This document shows positions 62,520-64,000 of a stretch of DNA of 64,000 bases, in pieces. Position numbers and translations under genes: made by a program. The DNA is from Enterococcus faecium (GTDB lineage: Bacteria > Bacillota > Bacilli > Lactobacillales > Enterococcaceae). The stretch is from assembly GCF_029023785.1 (NCBI RefSeq), contig NZ_CP118955.1, forward strand, positions 1,114,501-1,178,500, given 5' to 3'. Position 1 is the stretch's first letter, and every line of letters starts with the position of its first letter. The notes below the pieces were generated by a model. The model did no database searches. It was not told the origin of the DNA and was given only the letters and a program-made list of their open reading frames with translations.

Positions 62520-62616
62520 AGCATCATCTCCCATATAGTCTTATATCAATTAGGATAATAGCATTTTATCAACTAATAGCCAACTAATAACCAAATAATA
62601 AGAAGAATAGTTTCGA

Positions 62617-62832
62617 ATGAATCACAGATACCTCAAATTAACAAAATTAAGAAAACACGAACTAACTGCAGCGAAAGCAAAATTAAAAAAAGAATACGGA
62701 GCTTCTGCAGAAGAAACATATAAAGTTGCGAAAAATTGTATTGCTAATATAATCACACTGCAAACATTTTGTTTAAAAACGGAAATAGTTAACGAAGAAC
62801 AAAAAGAAACTAGATATTACTCGATAAATTGA
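62617..62832 (+). CDS. Third copy of the small basic phage protein
   Basis: A 71-residue frame (MNHRYLKLTKLRKHELTAAK) clearly related to 32571-32774 in its first 45 residues; the C-terminus diverges, and no good SD is seen. Likely a remnant. Confidence 0.45.
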   Translation: MNHRYLKLTKLRKHELTAAKAKLKKEYGASAEETYKVAKNCIANIITLQTFCLKTEIVNEEQKETRYYSIN

Positions 62833-62943
62833 TAGAGAGATCATTCATTGAAGGTCTTTCTCGTTGGTTAATCAATTATTGTGATTTTCTGAAATTTCAC
62901 ATCTTTTTTATTTATATTTAAACCGTATATCGAGTGATTATCC

Positions 62944-62972
62944 TTGTGTTAGCATTACATCCGTGTTATAGT
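62944..62972 (+). promoter_or_regulatory. Promoter of cold-shock gene
   Basis: -35 TTGTGT (62944-62949), 17 bp, extended -10 TGtTATAGT (hexamer 62967-62972). It predicts a 5' UTR of about 115 nt, in keeping with cold-shock mRNA leaders. Confidence 0.75.
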
Positions 62973-63094
62973 AAATAAGTAATCTAATTTGAAACGTAAT
63001 CTGAGCGATATATTCACACTATAAAAACTCCTTTTACCAAGTAATATTAATTGCAATAAAACACGTATTATATACGTATCAGGAGGAAATATAT

Positions 63095-63292
63095 ATGAAT
63101 AACGGTACAGTAAAATGGTTTAACTCAGATAAAGGTTTTGGTTTCATCACTGGTGAAGATGGAAATGACGTATTCGCTCATTTCTCAGCAATCCAAGGAG
63201 AAGGCTTTAAGTCTTTAGATGAAGGCCAAGCAGTTACTTATGATATTGAAGAAGGACAACGTGGTCCTCAAGCAGTAAATATCGTAAAATAA
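63095..63292 (+). CDS. Cold-shock protein
   Basis: A 65-residue CspA-family nucleic-acid-binding protein: [20 protein letters not shown] contains RNP1 and DVFAHFSAI contains RNP2. Acts as an RNA chaperone. SD AGGAGG. First clearly chromosomal gene right of the remnants. Confidence 0.96.
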   Translation: MNNGTVKWFNSDKGFGFITGEDGNDVFAHFSAIQGEGFKSLDEGQAVTYDIEEGQRGPQAVNIVK

Positions 63293-63304
63293 TGTTGAAC
63301 GTTA

Positions 63305-63330
63305 ACCGCCTCATATGAGGTGGTTTTTTT
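63305..63330 (+). terminator. Terminator of csp
   Basis: ACCgCCTCA / TGAGGtGGT stem with TTTTTTT. Confidence 0.88.
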
Positions 63331-63352
63331 GTTTATGTCGGTAGAAAAAATT

Positions 63353-63384
63353 CCTCACCGTAATATTAGGTGAGGGATTTTTTT
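63353..63384 (+). terminator. Second terminator-like hairpin
   Basis: CCTCACC / GGTGAGG stem, then TTTTTTT. No gene between it and the first. Confidence 0.8.
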
Positions 63385-63526
63385 CGTTCATTAATTAATT
63401 TTAACATTATTTTTTGCTTCAGTTTGGCTATTTTCTGACAGCCAGTTTTTACCTGCTTTATTTGAAATTGTCGAATCGTAAAGAAGCTACTTTTTTGAGC
63501 AAAGGAATTTACATATTTTATTAAAA

Positions 63527-63542
63527 ATGGTTTAATGGTTTA
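63527..63542 (+). promoter_or_regulatory. Possible operator of the ArsR-type gene
   Basis: Tandem ATGGTTTA-ATGGTTTA about 29 nt before the start codon. Autoregulation is inferred only. Confidence 0.35.
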
Positions 63543-63570
63543 AACTAATAAACGAAATAGGTGGATCACA

Positions 63571-63924
63571 ATGAATGGACACGATCGCTTAAAAACAGAA
63601 CTAGAATCATTAAGTGATTTTTTAGCAGCTTTAGGTGACAGAAAAAGACAATTGATTTTGATTAGATTATTAAATGAAAAAAGCTGTCATGGTTTGCAAG
63701 TAGGAGAACTAACTGACGATACAGGTTTATCAAGACCAGCAGTATCGCACCACTTGAAAATTTTAAAAGACGCCGATTTATTAGAGGTCAGAGAAGAAGG
63801 AACTAAAAATTTTTACTATTTAAAACACGAAAATAAAAATATATATAAACTAAGAGATTTTTTGTCTGACGTAATAGATGAAATAGAGGAGCTAAAAAAC
63901 AGTGAAGAAAATTCTGATAGTTGA
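63571..63924 (+). CDS. ArsR-family winged-helix regulator
   Basis: A 117-residue repressor-type protein: LAALGDRKRQLILIRLL, then GLSRPAVSHHLKILKDADLL as recognition helix and EGTKNFYYL as wing. No metal-site CxC motif is seen, so it may sense something other than metal. Overlaps the next gene by 23 nt. Confidence 0.9.
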   Translation: MNGHDRLKTELESLSDFLAALGDRKRQLILIRLLNEKSCHGLQVGELTDDTGLSRPAVSHHLKILKDADLLEVREEGTKNFYYLKHENKNIYKLRDFLSDVIDEIEELKNSEENSDS

Positions 63925-64000
63925 AACAAATGTCAATCAATACAAAGGAACAAATAAAGCTACTGGGCTTTGGCTAGGAGAAACAGTAGAATTTTTAGCA
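63902..64000 (+). CDS. DJ-1/PfpI-like protein, 5' part (window edge)
   Basis: First 33 residues (KKILIVETNVNQYKG, then GLWLGETVEF) match the N-terminus of type 1 glutamine amidotransferase-like DJ-1/PfpI proteins. GTG start inside the regulator gene. Cut by the window end. Confidence 0.7.
   Translation, partial: MKKILIVETNVNQYKGTNKATGLWLGETVEFLA

Larger units (their letters stand above)
59882..62850. mobile_element. Decayed prophage remnants beyond attR
   Basis: Two integrase C-terminal fragments, each beside a terminator, followed by degenerate copies of genes found at 32.6-33.8 kb of the resident prophage and a few small intact frames. Points to repeated integration at lepA. Confidence 0.75.

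Overview
The window reads as a chromosomal segment of a low-GC Gram-positive coccus, most likely Enterococcus and probably the E. faecium group. This rests on gene content and order (nrdR-dnaB-dnaI, trmK-Nif3, pepT, CtsR-controlled clpB, lepA), strong Shine-Dalgarno sequences with frequent TTG/GTG starts, and an ArpU-type phage regulator. No database search was possible, so the species call is inference.

Region 1 (1-19968) is ordinary core genome: the end of mutM, coaE, a CsbD-like protein, nrdR, dnaB-dnaI, a small lipoprotein, trmK and a Nif3-family protein, pepT, a DAG-kinase-like lipid kinase with two membrane genes, clpB behind a CtsR operator, a membrane protein paired with a nucleoside deoxyribosyltransferase, an Eis-like acetyltransferase, and lepA. 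An IS1182-type element (about 11058-12576) sits inside a terminator hairpin and is flanked by a 21-23 bp direct repeat.

Region 2 (19916-59881) is a prophage of about 39.9 kb in the 3' end of lepA. It is bounded by a 58-bp duplication of the lepA tail with a 20-bp identical core. Layout: integrase, two secreted or anchored conversion proteins, ImmA/cI and cro with three operators, a YqaJ-RecT and DnaD-like replication and recombination block, many small early genes, ArpU with an array of putative binding sites at a late promoter, non-coding RNA regions, HNH, terminase, portal, ClpP-like protease, capsid, connectors, tail tube, a frameshifting tail chaperone, tape measure, Dit, Tal, a BppU baseplate gene split by an IS3-family element, holin-like protein, a polytopic membrane protein, a secreted amidase, and a tRNA-Met.

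Region 3 (59882-about 62850) is a graveyard of older prophages at the same site: two further integrase C-termini, each next to its own terminator, and decayed copies of genes still intact in the resident prophage. The chromosome resumes with a cold-shock gene, an ArsR regulator and the start of a DJ-1/PfpI-like gene.

The observations most worth following are: (a) capsid and tail-tube proteins that both end in polythreonine tails, with a DxD glycosyltransferase gene directly behind the capsid gene, suggesting virion O-glycosylation; (b) a pair of type I toxin-antitoxin-like modules at 58.18-58.86 kb, each a hairpin antisense RNA over the 5' end of a small reading frame; (c) a roughly 390-nt structured RNA with a tRNA-Leu-like 5' domain and its own terminator in the late region; (d) an 89-bp inverted-repeat element whose interior lies in opposite orientation in the intact prophage and the remnant.
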